A DNA stretch of 64,000 nt. Origin: CAVTWS01 sp963738445. GTDB lineage: Bacteria; Actinomycetota; Acidimicrobiia; Acidimicrobiales; SHLQ01. The stretch's first letter is position 1. Every line of letters begins with the position of its first letter. The notes under the pieces were generated by a model. It had not been told where the DNA came from. It was given only the letters and a program-made list of their open reading frames with translations, and made no database searches. Below are positions 52,793 to 61,419 of this stretch, piece by piece. Both the position numbers and the translations under genes were made by a program. The DNA lies in the NCBI GenBank assembly GCA_963738445.1, contig CAVTWS010000015.1, forward strand, positions 1-64,000. The letters are read 5' to 3'.

Positions 52793-54055
52793 TCACCGAT
52801 GGTTCGGGGCGCGCCAGAGTGCTTCGATCGGTAGGGCGGTGATCCGGTCGCCGAGGGGCGTGATGTCGGGCATGCACGACAGGACGAATCCGCCGTGGAA
52901 TCGCTCGCCGAGCCGCTCGGCGAGGAACCGGAGACCACGCACGTCGCGAGTCGAGACGCTACGTGCCGCCTTGACCTCGATGCCGACCACTCGTCCGTCG
53001 GGATGTTCGAGTACGAAGTCGACTTCGGCGCCGTCGCGGTCGCGGAAGTGAGACAGCGCGACGGGATCTTGGCTCCAGCTGAGCTGCTTGCGGAGCTCCA
53101 TGGCGACGAAGCCCTCCAGCAGCTGACCGAACGATGTCGTCGGCTCGTCGATGTGGCCCGGCTCCATGCCGGTGAGGTGACTGGCCAGGCCGCTGTCGAC
53201 CATGACGAGCTTCGGCCGGCGGATCACCTTTCCGGACAGGTTCGTCGACCAGGCCGGGATGAGTTGCAGGACGAAGACGTTGGCAAGCAGGGCGAGGTAG
53301 CCATCGAGAGTCCGCGGTGGAAGCCCGAGATCGTTGGCGAGCCGGGTCACGTTGAGCTCCTGCCCGGTGCGAGCGGCACAGAGCCGCACCACTCGGGGCA
53401 ACTCGCTGCTTCGCTCGATGGCCGACACCTGGCGCACCACCTTCTCCACCAAGGTTGTCGTGTAGCCGCCGAACCATCGCGATCGCCGAGCTGCGTGGCG
53501 GGCGGTCGCCTCGGGGAACCCACCCCTCGCCACGAGGTGCGCGTAGTCGTAGCGGCTCAGGTCGCCGACCTCGATCGGGCGCTCTCGGGGCGAGAACGCC
53601 CATTCGACGAAGCCGTCGTCGCCGCCGCCGAGCTCCCCCTGGCTCAGGGGCCAGACCTCCACGAGCTCGAGGCGCCCGACGAGCGCGTCGGCGAATCCGT
53701 CGGTGGAGAGCAGGCGAGTCGAACCCGTCAGCACGAAACGGCCGGGTCGTCGGTCACGGTCGACCGCGGCTTTCACGACCCGAAACAGAGGCGGCGCGAG
53801 CTGCACCTCGTCGATGATCAGCGGGCCTCCGCCCGTGGGTCGTTCGACGAACCCGCGTGGATCATGGAGCGCAGCGGACCGTTGAGCGTCGTCGTCGAGG
53901 GTGACCAGCAACCCGCCCTTGAGGCGCTGTAGCTCACCCGCGAGTGTGCTCTTGCCCACCTGGCGAGGACCGTTGATCGCCACGACGGGCGTATCCGCCA
54001 TGGCCTGTTCGAGCATTGAAAGGGCCCGTCGCGGGATGATCGGCGACTCCGTCAC
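52793..54055 (-). CDS. DUF4143-type ATPase (AAA_14)
   Basis: About 420 residues from GTG 54055. Walker A VVAINGPRQVGKSTLAGEL, Walker B GGGPLIIDEVQLAPPLFRVV, sensor GRFVLTGSTRLLST, and the C-terminal nuclease-like domain ALSHFRDRDGAEVDFVLEHP, DGRVVGIEVKAARSVS. This is the AAA_14 plus DUF4143 architecture, a widely spread accessory ATPase of unknown role often on plasmids or genomic islands. Three phased direct repeats lie in front of it. Confidence 0.88.
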   Translation of the reverse strand: MTESPIIPRRALSMLEQAMADTPVVAINGPRQVGKSTLAGELQRLKGGLLVTLDDDAQRSAALHDPRGFVERPTGGGPLIIDEVQLAPPLFRVVKAAVDRDRRPGRFVLTGSTRLLSTDGFADALVGRLELVEVWPLSQGELGGGDDGFVEWAFSPRERPIEVGDLSRYDYAHLVARGGFPEATARHAARRSRWFGGYTTTLVEKVVRQVSAIERSSELPRVVRLCAARTGQELNVTRLANDLGLPPRTLDGYLALLANVFVLQLIPAWSTNLSGKVIRRPKLVMVDSGLASHLTGMEPGHIDEPTTSFGQLLEGFVAMELRKQLSWSQDPVALSHFRDRDGAEVDFVLEHPDGRVVGIEVKAARSVSTRDVRGLRFLAERLGERFHGGFVLSCMPDITPLGDRITALPIEALWRAPNHR

Positions 54056-54087
54056 GCGCACCACTGTACTGCAAACCCTTGTCGGGT

Positions 54088-54146
54088 CTGCGGATTCGTC
54101 GCTGCCGCGTCTGCGGATTTGTCGATGCTCAGCTGCGGATTTGTCG
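54088..54146 (+). repeat. three 14-bp direct repeats at 22-23 bp spacing
   Basis: CTGCGGATT(C/T)GTCG occurs at 54088-54101, 54111-54124 and 54133-54146. Spacing of two helical turns places all copies on one DNA face, between the DUF4143 ATPase and the EamA gene. They look like an operator array for one of the two divergent genes. Confidence 0.7.
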
Positions 54147-54206
54147 AGCCTCGCAGCGGACCTCGCCCTCGACGGAGCGTTCCTCGTCCGCACTATCGTC
54201 GAAAGT

Positions 54207-55259
54207 GTGGCCCCTCTGCGCCTCGAGCCTCCGTCGATCCCTCGTCGAGGGGTCACTCGCTGCGTCGCGGCAGCTCTGCTCTTCGGGGCCGCGGCGCCTG
54301 CAGCATCAGTGCTTGCTGGCGACATGCCCACCTTGGTGCTCGCCGGCCTGCTCTACGTCGGTGCCGCTCTCGCCATGGTCCCGACCGTGTCGCACCATCG
54401 GCCGTCGATGGCGACACTGCGGACCGCTGGACCATTCCTCGCCCTGGCGGTTGTGTTCGGCGGCGCGGTCGGCCCGGTGCTGCTCGTCGCTGGTCTCGAG
54501 CGGGTCCCTGCATCCACGGCGTCGCTGCTGTTGAACTTCGAGCTCGCCGCCACCGTCGCGCTCGCCGCCCTCGTCTTCCACGAGCACCTCGGCCGCCGAC
54601 TCCTGATAGCCGCCGGGCTCCTCACCGTTGCCGGGATCCTGCTGGTGTGGGAACCGGGAGCCGCGTTCGACGTCGGCGGGTTGCTCGTCATCGGCGCCTG
54701 TTTCGCGTGGGGCATCGATAACAGCGTGACGGCCCGAATCGACCAACTCCGGCCAGAGCAGATCACGTTCACCAAGGGCAGCGTCGCCGGCACCGCCAAC
54801 CTCGTCCTCGGTCTCGCCATCTCGTCGGGTTGGCAGGCCGACCTCCGTGACATCGCCGCCGCGCTGCTGATCGGTGCGCTCGGCTACGGCGTGTCGATCA
54901 CGCTCTGGGTCAAGGGCGCACGCGAACTTGGAGCCGCACGCGGTCAGGTCATCTTCGCCATCGCCCCGTTCGTCGGCGTCCTGGTGTCGTGGACCGCGCT
55001 CGACGACCGCATCTCGGGCATCCAGATCCTTGCCGTCGTGGTGGCGTCGGCGGGCGTCGGGCTCTCGCTCCGCACGAACCACGAACACCGTCACCGCCAC
55101 GATGCCGTCGAGCACGAACACGAACACGGCCACGATGAGCACCATCGCCATGACCACGCCGATGCGGTGACGGGGCGGCACACCCATCGTCATCGCCACG
55201 ATCCGCTCGAACACGCTCATCCACACGTGCCCGACCTACATCATGGACACATCCATTGA
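54207..55259 (+). CDS. EamA/DMT-family transporter with His-rich C-terminal tail
   Basis: 350 residues from GTG 54207. Ten membrane helices in two EamA repeats: CVAAALLFGAAAPAASVLAG, ALAVVFGGAVGPVLLVAGLE, STASLLLNFELAATVALAAL and GALGYGVSITLWVKGARELG, FAIAPFVGVLVSWTALDDRI. The last ~55 residues are about one-third His (HEHRHRHDAVEHEHEHGHDE ... HPHVPDLHHGHIH). The tail suggests binding of a divalent metal such as nickel or zinc, next to a MerR-like gene; metal transport is inferred. Confidence 0.83.
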   Translation: MAPLRLEPPSIPRRGVTRCVAAALLFGAAAPAASVLAGDMPTLVLAGLLYVGAALAMVPTVSHHRPSMATLRTAGPFLALAVVFGGAVGPVLLVAGLERVPASTASLLLNFELAATVALAALVFHEHLGRRLLIAAGLLTVAGILLVWEPGAAFDVGGLLVIGACFAWGIDNSVTARIDQLRPEQITFTKGSVAGTANLVLGLAISSGWQADLRDIAAALLIGALGYGVSITLWVKGARELGAARGQVIFAIAPFVGVLVSWTALDDRISGIQILAVVVASAGVGLSLRTNHEHRHRHDAVEHEHEHGHDEHHRHDHADAVTGRHTHRHRHDPLEHAHPHVPDLHHGHIH

Positions 55260-55357
55260 ACGCGGCCGTCACCCTCCCGCCTGATCGGCCGGGCCGGGCG
55301 TCGACCGTGCTCAGGTGGTCAGGTGCTGAGACCGAGCTCCGGTGCCGTCGCCGGACG

Positions 55358-55657
55358 ATGGATGGCTTCTCGATCTCCCAGGCGGCCGAGCGGACGGGGT
55401 TCTCGGCCTCCACGTTGCGGTTCTACGAGCAGTCCGGTCTGGTCCAGCCGACGCGAACCCCGGCTGGGTATCGCAGCTACGGGGAGAGCGATGTCGCCCA
55501 GCTGGCGTTCGTCGGGCGCGCCAAGGGTCTGGGACTGTCGCTCGACGAGATCACCGAGCTCCTCGGTCTCCTCGACGACGACCGGTGCGGGTGCACGACC
55601 GACCGCACCGACACGGTCGGCGTGTCGCTGATCGCCCATCCCGGTCGCATCGTCTGA
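55358..55657 (+). CDS. MerR-family regulator, short C-terminus
   Basis: 99 residues from ATG 55358: FSISQAAERTGFSASTLRFY, EQSGLVQPTRTPAGYRSYGE, VAQLAFVGRAKGLGLSLDEI, TELLGLLDDDRCG. The MerR DNA-binding domain is complete, but the long dimerisation helix and metal loop (usually ~40 further residues) are replaced by a short tail CTTDRTDTVGVSLIAHPGRI. Truncated or shifted. It may sense metal for the His-rich EamA transporter upstream; one visible Cys pair (CGC) remains. Confidence 0.72.
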   Translation: MDGFSISQAAERTGFSASTLRFYEQSGLVQPTRTPAGYRSYGESDVAQLAFVGRAKGLGLSLDEITELLGLLDDDRCGCTTDRTDTVGVSLIAHPGRIV

Positions 55658-55720
55658 GGCGGACAGACGGTCGATCGCCTACCATTCGCCCAACGTGATT
55701 GGCCGCTCGAGGGAGACGAG

Positions 55721-56635
55721 ATGGAAGATCAGGAACATCCCGGAGGTGGTTTGCCGCCCTGGATCGAGCCGGCGATCCAGCAGCAGATCCGGTGGCGCGA
55801 CGGCGATGTCGTGGTGTCCGTGCCGCCCAAGAGCGGCACCACCTGGACGATGAACATCGTCCACCAGCTCCGGACGGGCGGTGACGATTCCTTCCGCGAC
55901 ATCTACCGCGAAGTCCCGTGGATCGAGTTCATACCGCACCCGTCGCGACAGGTGGTCGACCTGGTGGCCGCCATCGATGCCATGCCCACGAACCGGCGGC
56001 GCGCCTTCAAGACCCACGCCGGCCCGGGCGAGCTGCCGTTCCACGCCGATGACGAGGGACCCGACGTGCGCTACGTCGTCGTCGTCCGGAATCCCGACGA
56101 GGCCGTGGCGTCGTTCTGGCCGTTCATCAACGCCCACTCCGATGCCTGGTTCGAGGTGTGGGGTGCGCCCAAGGAGGCCGTCGTCGGCCCCGATTTCGCC
56201 ACCTTCTTCGAGGGTATGGGGAGTCATGTGATCACGCCCATGATCTTCGGGTTCCTCGCCGCCTGGTGGCCGCTGCGCCACGCCCCCAACGTAGCGATGC
56301 TCCACTACGCCGACCTGGTGCGCGACCCGGAGGCCAACATCCGCCGCATCGCTGACGTGCTGGGATTCGAGGTCGCGGAATCAGACTGGCCGGCGGTGCT
56401 CGAGCACACGTCGTTCCGGTGGATGAAGGACCACGAGGACCGGTTCGAGTTGCGCGACGTGACCGAGGTACCGATCCTCGACCCGGGTGGGATGATCCGC
56501 AAGGGACGAGTCGGGGGCAGCACCGACGATGGCATCACCTCGGAGGTCTCGGCTCGGATCGCCACGCTCGGACGAGAGATCGTGGCTGACCCGGCGGCGC
56601 GGGCGTGGTGCTACAGCGGCGGCCCGCTGCCGTGA
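55721..56635 (+). CDS. sulfotransferase family protein
   Basis: 304 residues. The PAPS 5'-phosphosulfate loop is VVSVPPKSGTTWTMNIVHQL (about residues 30-49), the 3'-phosphate loop YVVVVRNPDEAVASFWPFIN, and the C-terminal RKGRVGG motif is present. FAFKTHAG-type strand reads RRRAFKTHAGPGELPFH. Complete and cytosolic. It would transfer sulfate to an alcohol or amine acceptor. No partners adjacent. Confidence 0.88.
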   Translation: MEDQEHPGGGLPPWIEPAIQQQIRWRDGDVVVSVPPKSGTTWTMNIVHQLRTGGDDSFRDIYREVPWIEFIPHPSRQVVDLVAAIDAMPTNRRRAFKTHAGPGELPFHADDEGPDVRYVVVVRNPDEAVASFWPFINAHSDAWFEVWGAPKEAVVGPDFATFFEGMGSHVITPMIFGFLAAWWPLRHAPNVAMLHYADLVRDPEANIRRIADVLGFEVAESDWPAVLEHTSFRWMKDHEDRFELRDVTEVPILDPGGMIRKGRVGGSTDDGITSEVSARIATLGREIVADPAARAWCYSGGPLP

Positions 56636-56765
56636 CCGGCCATCGTGGCGACCAGCGGGCTCAACAACCCGAGGAAACAAGAAGGTCGACGCTGCGCTGG
56701 TCGATCGACTCCCGTGATCCCGCGCGCCTCGAGCGCCGGAATCCACCGTGCGTCCGCTGCTGACT

Positions 56766-57235
56766 TCAGCGTTCCTCCGGGGGTCGGAGGCCCCGGAATT
56801 GGACGAGCAGGGCGATGTCGTAGATCGCCTTGATCGAACCACCGATGATGAGCGGCCACCCGAAGGTGGAGTGGCTGATAGCGCAGGTAGACGGCCACGC
56901 CGAGCGCGGAGTAGGCGAGGAACGTGCACCTCAACGCGGTGGTGGTGGAGATGTCGAGACCGTCGGCGACCCGTTCCGGTACGCCGGCAAGCAGGGCGCC
57001 GATCGCCGCGACGAGGGTGCCGATCAACCCGACGACGGCGAGCGGCCAGAAGCTCGTGAACGTCGCGAAGCCGACGCCCGTCGCGACCATCAAGATGGCG
57101 ACCAGACCGAGCAACCGTCGGCGCGGCGAGGATCACGCTGACCGTGCCGTCGCCGAGCGCTCGCAGTGCCCGGGTGTGGAGCAGCACGGCCGCATCGTTG
57201 GTCGCGCCGGGAGGAAGGAGCCGGATCCGATTCAC
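56766..57235 (-). pseudogene. MFS transporter remnant with several internal deletions
   Basis: Pieces occur in correct order but with the intervening segments lost: N-terminus LLHTRALRALGDGTVSVILA; helix LLGLVAILMVATGVGFATFT, SFWPLAVVGLIGTL; late segment VAAIGALLAGVPERVADGLD, ALRCTFLAYSALGVAVYL; and the end STFGWPLIIGGSIKAIYDIA, LLVQFRGLRPPEER. About 150 of ~420 residues remain, in more than one frame. At least three deletion joints. Confidence 0.7.
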
Positions 57236-57405
57236 GATCGGCAGCGTTCGGCTGGCTCGCGCCGAACCTGGTCTGGGTCACTGAATGCGCGCACGAGCAG
57301 AATCTCCCGCCGTGCTCGGCCGCCGATCGCATCGGACATCGGTGGTCTCCTCGGTGCATCGCTCGTCTGTGGTCCGGTGTGGCTGCTCGCTACTCTGTCG
57401 GGCTC

Positions 57406-57993
57406 GTGTCGATCCGAGCCCTCCTCCAAGCCTTTGGCACCGTGTTCCCGGCTGAACTGCCGGACAAGACGATGATCGCCACGATCGTCCTCGTCACCCG
57501 TTTCCGCCGGCCCGGCTGGGTATGGGTCGGTGCGGTGGCGGCGTTCAGCATCCACGTGACCGTCGCCGTGGCCGCCGGCAGCGCGCTCAGCCTGCTGCCC
57601 GATGTCATCGTCAAGCTGGTCGTCGCCACCATGTTCGCCGTGGGTTCGATCGTGCTCTTGCGCGCCGCTCGCCACGCCGACTCCGACGCGTCGACGACGG
57701 ATGTCGGGGCGAGAGCGACCGTGCGATCCACCGTCGTCGGCAGCTTCGGGCTGATCGCCCTCGCCGAGTGGGGAGATCTGACCCAACTGGCCACCGCCAG
57801 CCTGGCGGCCCGAAACGGTGAACCGGTCTCCACCGGACTCGGCGCCCTGCTGGCGCTCGCCTCGGTGGCGGCCATCGCCGCCACGGTCGGCCGGAAACTC
57901 GTGGCGCGGGTACCCATCCACAAGGTCAACTACGTCGGTGCGGCCGTGTTCGCGGCCCTGGCGATCTGGACGATCCTCGAGCTCGTGATCTGA
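57406..57993 (+). CDS. TMEM165/GDT1 (UPF0016)-family cation transporter
   Basis: 195 residues from GTG 57406. The two family signatures are FPAELPDKTMIATIVLV and GLIALAEWGDLTQLATASLA (E-x-G/P-D-K/L-T), placed symmetrically in two three-helix repeats. Members exchange manganese or calcium for protons. The start has no clear ribosome-binding sequence. The CorA-like gene follows in the same direction about 100 bp later. Confidence 0.87.
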   Translation: MSIRALLQAFGTVFPAELPDKTMIATIVLVTRFRRPGWVWVGAVAAFSIHVTVAVAAGSALSLLPDVIVKLVVATMFAVGSIVLLRAARHADSDASTTDVGARATVRSTVVGSFGLIALAEWGDLTQLATASLAARNGEPVSTGLGALLALASVAAIAATVGRKLVARVPIHKVNYVGAAVFAALAIWTILELVI

Positions 57994-58096
57994 GCGGGGC
58001 CCGGCACGCCCTCACGCCGGGCCAGGCTGGCGGCGCGCCGCCATCGAATGAGCTGGCCGGGTACCATCGCCCCATGCTGGGTCCGGGTGGTGCGAG

Positions 58097-59077
58097 GTGA
58101 CGGAAGCGTGCCACACGAGGGTGTGGCGCAAGGGTTTGCTCGACGGCGAAGACTTCCCGCTCGCCGACGTGTCCGACCAGCTCGAGGATCCGGACACACT
58201 CGTCTGGGTCGACCTCCTCAATCCCTCCCGGGAGCTGCTGTTCGAGCTCGCTGGCGAGCTCGGGCTCCACGAGCTCGCCGTGGAGGACGCGCTCGGCCCG
58301 CACCAACGGCCCAAGCTCGACAAGTACGAGAGCCACTCGTTCCTGTCCTGTCACTCGGTGAGCATCGATGAGGACGCATCGCGCCTGGTCGAGACCGAGA
58401 TCGACGCCTTCATCAACTCGCGCTGGCTGATCACCGTCCGCAAAGACGACGGATTCTCCATGACTCCGGTGGTGCGGCGCTGGGACCGTTCGCCGGACCT
58501 CGTCGTCCACGGCGTGACCTTCCTGCTGTACGGGTTGCTCGACATCGTCATCGACGGCTACTTCGACACCGTGCAGGGCTTCGACGACTACTATGACACC
58601 GTCAGTGCCGGGCTGTTCGCGGATGAGCCGCTGTCGCCCGATGACCAACGCAACTGGTTCGAGATGCGACGGGCGTTGGTCCGGCTCCACCGGCTCGTCG
58701 TCCCCATGCGGGAGGTCGTCAGCAGTTTGATGCGACGCGAGCACTCGGAGATGCCCGAGGTCCTCTACCCCTACTTCCAGGACGTCTACGACCACATCCT
58801 GCGGGTCAACGAGTCGACCGACTCGCTTCGAGATCTCGTCTCCACGATCGTCGAGACCAACATCAGCCTCCGCGACTACCGCCAGAACCAGGTCATGAAG
58901 AAGGTGACGAGCTGGGCGGCCATCATCGCCGTGCCGACCCTCATCACCGGCTGGTACGGCCAGAACGTCCCCTACCCGGGATCCGAGCAGATGTGGGGCG
59001 TGTACGCATCAGCCGGACTGGTGGTGGGATTGTCCGGCGGCCTGTTCATCCTGTTCCGTCGCCGTGAGTGGTTGTGA
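58097..59077 (+). CDS. CorA-family divalent cation transporter
   Basis: 326 residues. Cytosolic domain: VWVDLLNPSRELLFELAGEL, LHELAVEDALGPHQRPKLDK, FDDYYDTVSAGLFADEPLSP. Two C-terminal helices: WAAIIAVPTLITGWYGQNVP, VYASAGLVVGLSGGLFILFR. The selectivity motif is YGQN (residues ~286-289) instead of YGMN, a variant seen in other actinobacterial CorA proteins. Start GTG 58097. It likely moves magnesium or another divalent ion. Confidence 0.9.
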   Translation: MTEACHTRVWRKGLLDGEDFPLADVSDQLEDPDTLVWVDLLNPSRELLFELAGELGLHELAVEDALGPHQRPKLDKYESHSFLSCHSVSIDEDASRLVETEIDAFINSRWLITVRKDDGFSMTPVVRRWDRSPDLVVHGVTFLLYGLLDIVIDGYFDTVQGFDDYYDTVSAGLFADEPLSPDDQRNWFEMRRALVRLHRLVVPMREVVSSLMRREHSEMPEVLYPYFQDVYDHILRVNESTDSLRDLVSTIVETNISLRDYRQNQVMKKVTSWAAIIAVPTLITGWYGQNVPYPGSEQMWGVYASAGLVVGLSGGLFILFRRREWL

Positions 59078-59096
59078 ACGAAACGTCCCGATCACC

Positions 59097-59169
59097 CTCA
59101 CCGAGTTCACCTTGCTCAGAAAGGTGGGTCGCCCGGTGCCCCGACGCTCACCGCGTTCACCTGGCTCAG
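59097..59169 (+). repeat. 23-bp imperfect direct repeat in an untranslated stretch
   Basis: CTCACCGAGTTCACC/TTGCTCAG (59097-59119) recurs with three differences at 59147-59169, 50 bases later. The whole stretch 59078-59481 shows no recognisable gene on either strand; the repeat and nothing else stands out in it. Confidence 0.4.
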
Positions 59170-59481
59170 CACGTCGCGTACGTCGGGTGTCGTCCGTCGA
59201 GGCTCGGCCTCGGTCAGGGTCGGGTTCGGAGGTCGGCCGATTCTGAACGACGTGAAATTCTTGCGGTCACGCGTCGTGCCGGTGGAACCGGCCCGAGCCG
59301 CACGTCGCCGCCCACGGCGCGACCATGGACCCATGCACCGGAGCCGCCTCGCCTCGTCGTGGATGGATGTGCCCGCCCAGAGAGGCGCGGCCTGCTCAAC
59401 CCCGCTGGATCACGACCGCCCCGGTAGCCCCGGGTCCGGTCTCGTCGGCCAGCGTCGACCCGTCGGTCCACTTTTCGCCTT

Positions 59482-60114
59482 TCAACCGTCGTCACGATCG
59501 TCAGCGCCTACCTCGAACACCGCGATCTGGCCAAGCGGGAGAACCGGGCCGAGCGGTTCCTCATCAACCTCGTGCTCATCCGCCTCCTCTACCCGCACGC
59601 TCCAGACGCCTCCGACCGCCACGATGAGCAGCGCCATGGTCACCAGCAGGGCGCTCTGCTGCACCCGGACCGCCTCGGCCGCCCGAGCGATCGACCAGGT
59701 CCCGACACCGAACGTCGTGACCAGGCATCCCCGCCGTAACCAACGGCGGCGCATCGCCTGGGACCAGACGGCGCCGGGGGGAGCGACGCTCGCGGCGGCC
59801 AGAGCGGTGTGGAACGTGCCGACCGATGCCGCGGCGCCGATGGCCCAGCCCGACAGCGAATTCTCCACCGTGATGGTCCAACCGGCGGCGATGACCGCCA
59901 CGACCACCAAGCCCAGGTGCGTGTCGGGGAGGAGCGCTGCCGCAACGGCCAGGGCCACGACCGCGAGGCCGAGAGCCGGTTCCGGATTCCCCGCCTCCCG
60001 CATGAAGGCCACGGCGATGGTGGCGCTGGCGACGGCCATGAATCGGGCCGCCAGAGCGTCCGCGTAGCCGGCGAGGAGCTCGTAGGTCCGGGCGGGGGCG
60101 GTCGGTGGCGTCAT
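59482..60114 (-). CDS. hypothetical membrane protein, last gene of the MoxR operon
   Basis: 210 residues from MTPPTAPARTYELLAGYADA. About seven hydrophobic helices (for example GLAVVALAVAAALLPDTHLG, LVVVAVIAAGWTITVENSLS, LVTMALLIVAVGGVWSVRVE) and an acidic C-terminus EADEHEVDEEPLG. The ATG overlaps the DUF58 stop, so it is part of the operon. I do not recognise a named domain. Confidence 0.6.
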   Translation of the reverse strand: MTPPTAPARTYELLAGYADALAARFMAVASATIAVAFMREAGNPEPALGLAVVALAVAAALLPDTHLGLVVVAVIAAGWTITVENSLSGWAIGAAASVGTFHTALAAASVAPPGAVWSQAMRRRWLRRGCLVTTFGVGTWSIARAAEAVRVQQSALLVTMALLIVAVGGVWSVRVEEADEHEVDEEPLGPVLPLGQIAVFEVGADDRDDG

Positions 60115-61402
60115 CGGTGTCCACCCGGTCGGATCGCCGTGCCCCGAAAGGGCACCCGGACCACCGAGTCGATGCTGCCCGGCCCGTTCCAGGGAACGAC
60201 AGGAATGCCGCGCTCGCGCAGAGACCCCACGGTCATGCTGTCCCGCTTGATCCGCTCGAAGGCCCAGGCCAGCTCGGCGATCGACCGGCCCGGATCGTGG
60301 AGGGCGATGTCGGTCGGAAGGCAGTCGACGGCGACGATGTCCAGGCCGTGGCGGGCGATCGCCACGATGCGGTTCACCGCCCCCCGCGAGAGCAGTGGGG
60401 TCATGGCGATCACGAGCGCACCGCGCCGTAACCCGGGCGGGAGGCGGCCGTCGTCGAAGAACTCGGGCGCGGGTTCGATCCGGGCCATCGCCTCGAGCAG
60501 GCGCCGCAGATGCCGGGGTCCGGTCGACGGGGGAATCCGGCGCGTCGCTCTCGATCCGATCACCGACAGGGCGATCCGGTCCCCGCGTGCCGCGTGCAGT
60601 GGGCTGCCACCGCGCCCGCGGCCCGGACGGCGATGTCGAGGCTCGAGGCCCGACCGTCGACACCGTCACTGACCCCGACGTCCTCGATGGCGTCGATCAG
60701 GAGCTCGACGTGTCGGTCCTGGTCCGCCCAGGTCGACGTGACGTGCAGGTGGCCGGTCAATTGCGATTGCGGCCAGTGGATGCGGCGAAGTCGATCTCCG
60801 GGCTGGAACCGGCGGATGCTCTCGAACTCCGTCCCGGCACCGCCGGCGGGCGAGCGGTGCGCCCCGACGAGCCCCGGAGTCCGCAGCGGTGACGACGCGG
60901 CGGCGAACAGCGAGGGATACGGGAGGCAGGCGACGGTGCGGGCGTCGGCGGGACTCCTCGACGAGACCCATCGGTAAGCGCCCCAGCTGCTCGATGCGAC
61001 GACGAGGGCCGGCTGGATTCGGTGAAAGCCCCATCGGCGTGCCTGCAGGGTCACGGCGAGCCGTTCGTCACCGTCGTCGGGTCCGCTCATCGCCCGCCGC
61101 CCGTTGACCGGGCCGGTCCTGATCCACGTGCGGTCCTCGATGACCGCGGCGATGTCCTCGACCCGCGGGTCGTCGGGACCGACGTGGACACGCCACGTGG
61201 TGGCCTCCCCTTCCCGCACCGTCGGGTGCGCGATGGACTGCCGAACCTCCACCGGTCGGGACGGCCGGCGCACCGTCGCCCACACCGCCACGACGATCAG
61301 CGGTGTGGCCAACACCAACAGGTCGGGCCGCCGGGCGAGCACGGCGACCGCCGCCATCACGACGCCACCGATCAGCGCCCGAGCGTGCGCCGCTGACGGC
61401 AC
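60111..61402 (-). CDS. DUF58-domain protein (one frameshift)
   Basis: About 430 residues from GTG 61402. Two N-terminal membrane helices (ALIGGVVMAAVAVLARRPDL, LVLATPLIVVAVWATV), a beta-rich region, and the DUF58 core FESIRRFQPGDRLRRIHWPQ, SQLTGHLHVTSTWADQDRHV, ELLIDAIEDVGVSDG (vWA-like). A -1 site near 60570 leads to the rest (RGALVIAMTPLLSRGAVNRI). DUF58 proteins work with MoxR ATPases in assembling or chaperoning enzymes. Confidence 0.85.
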
Positions 61403-61419
61403 CCAGCGGTCGTTCGGGG

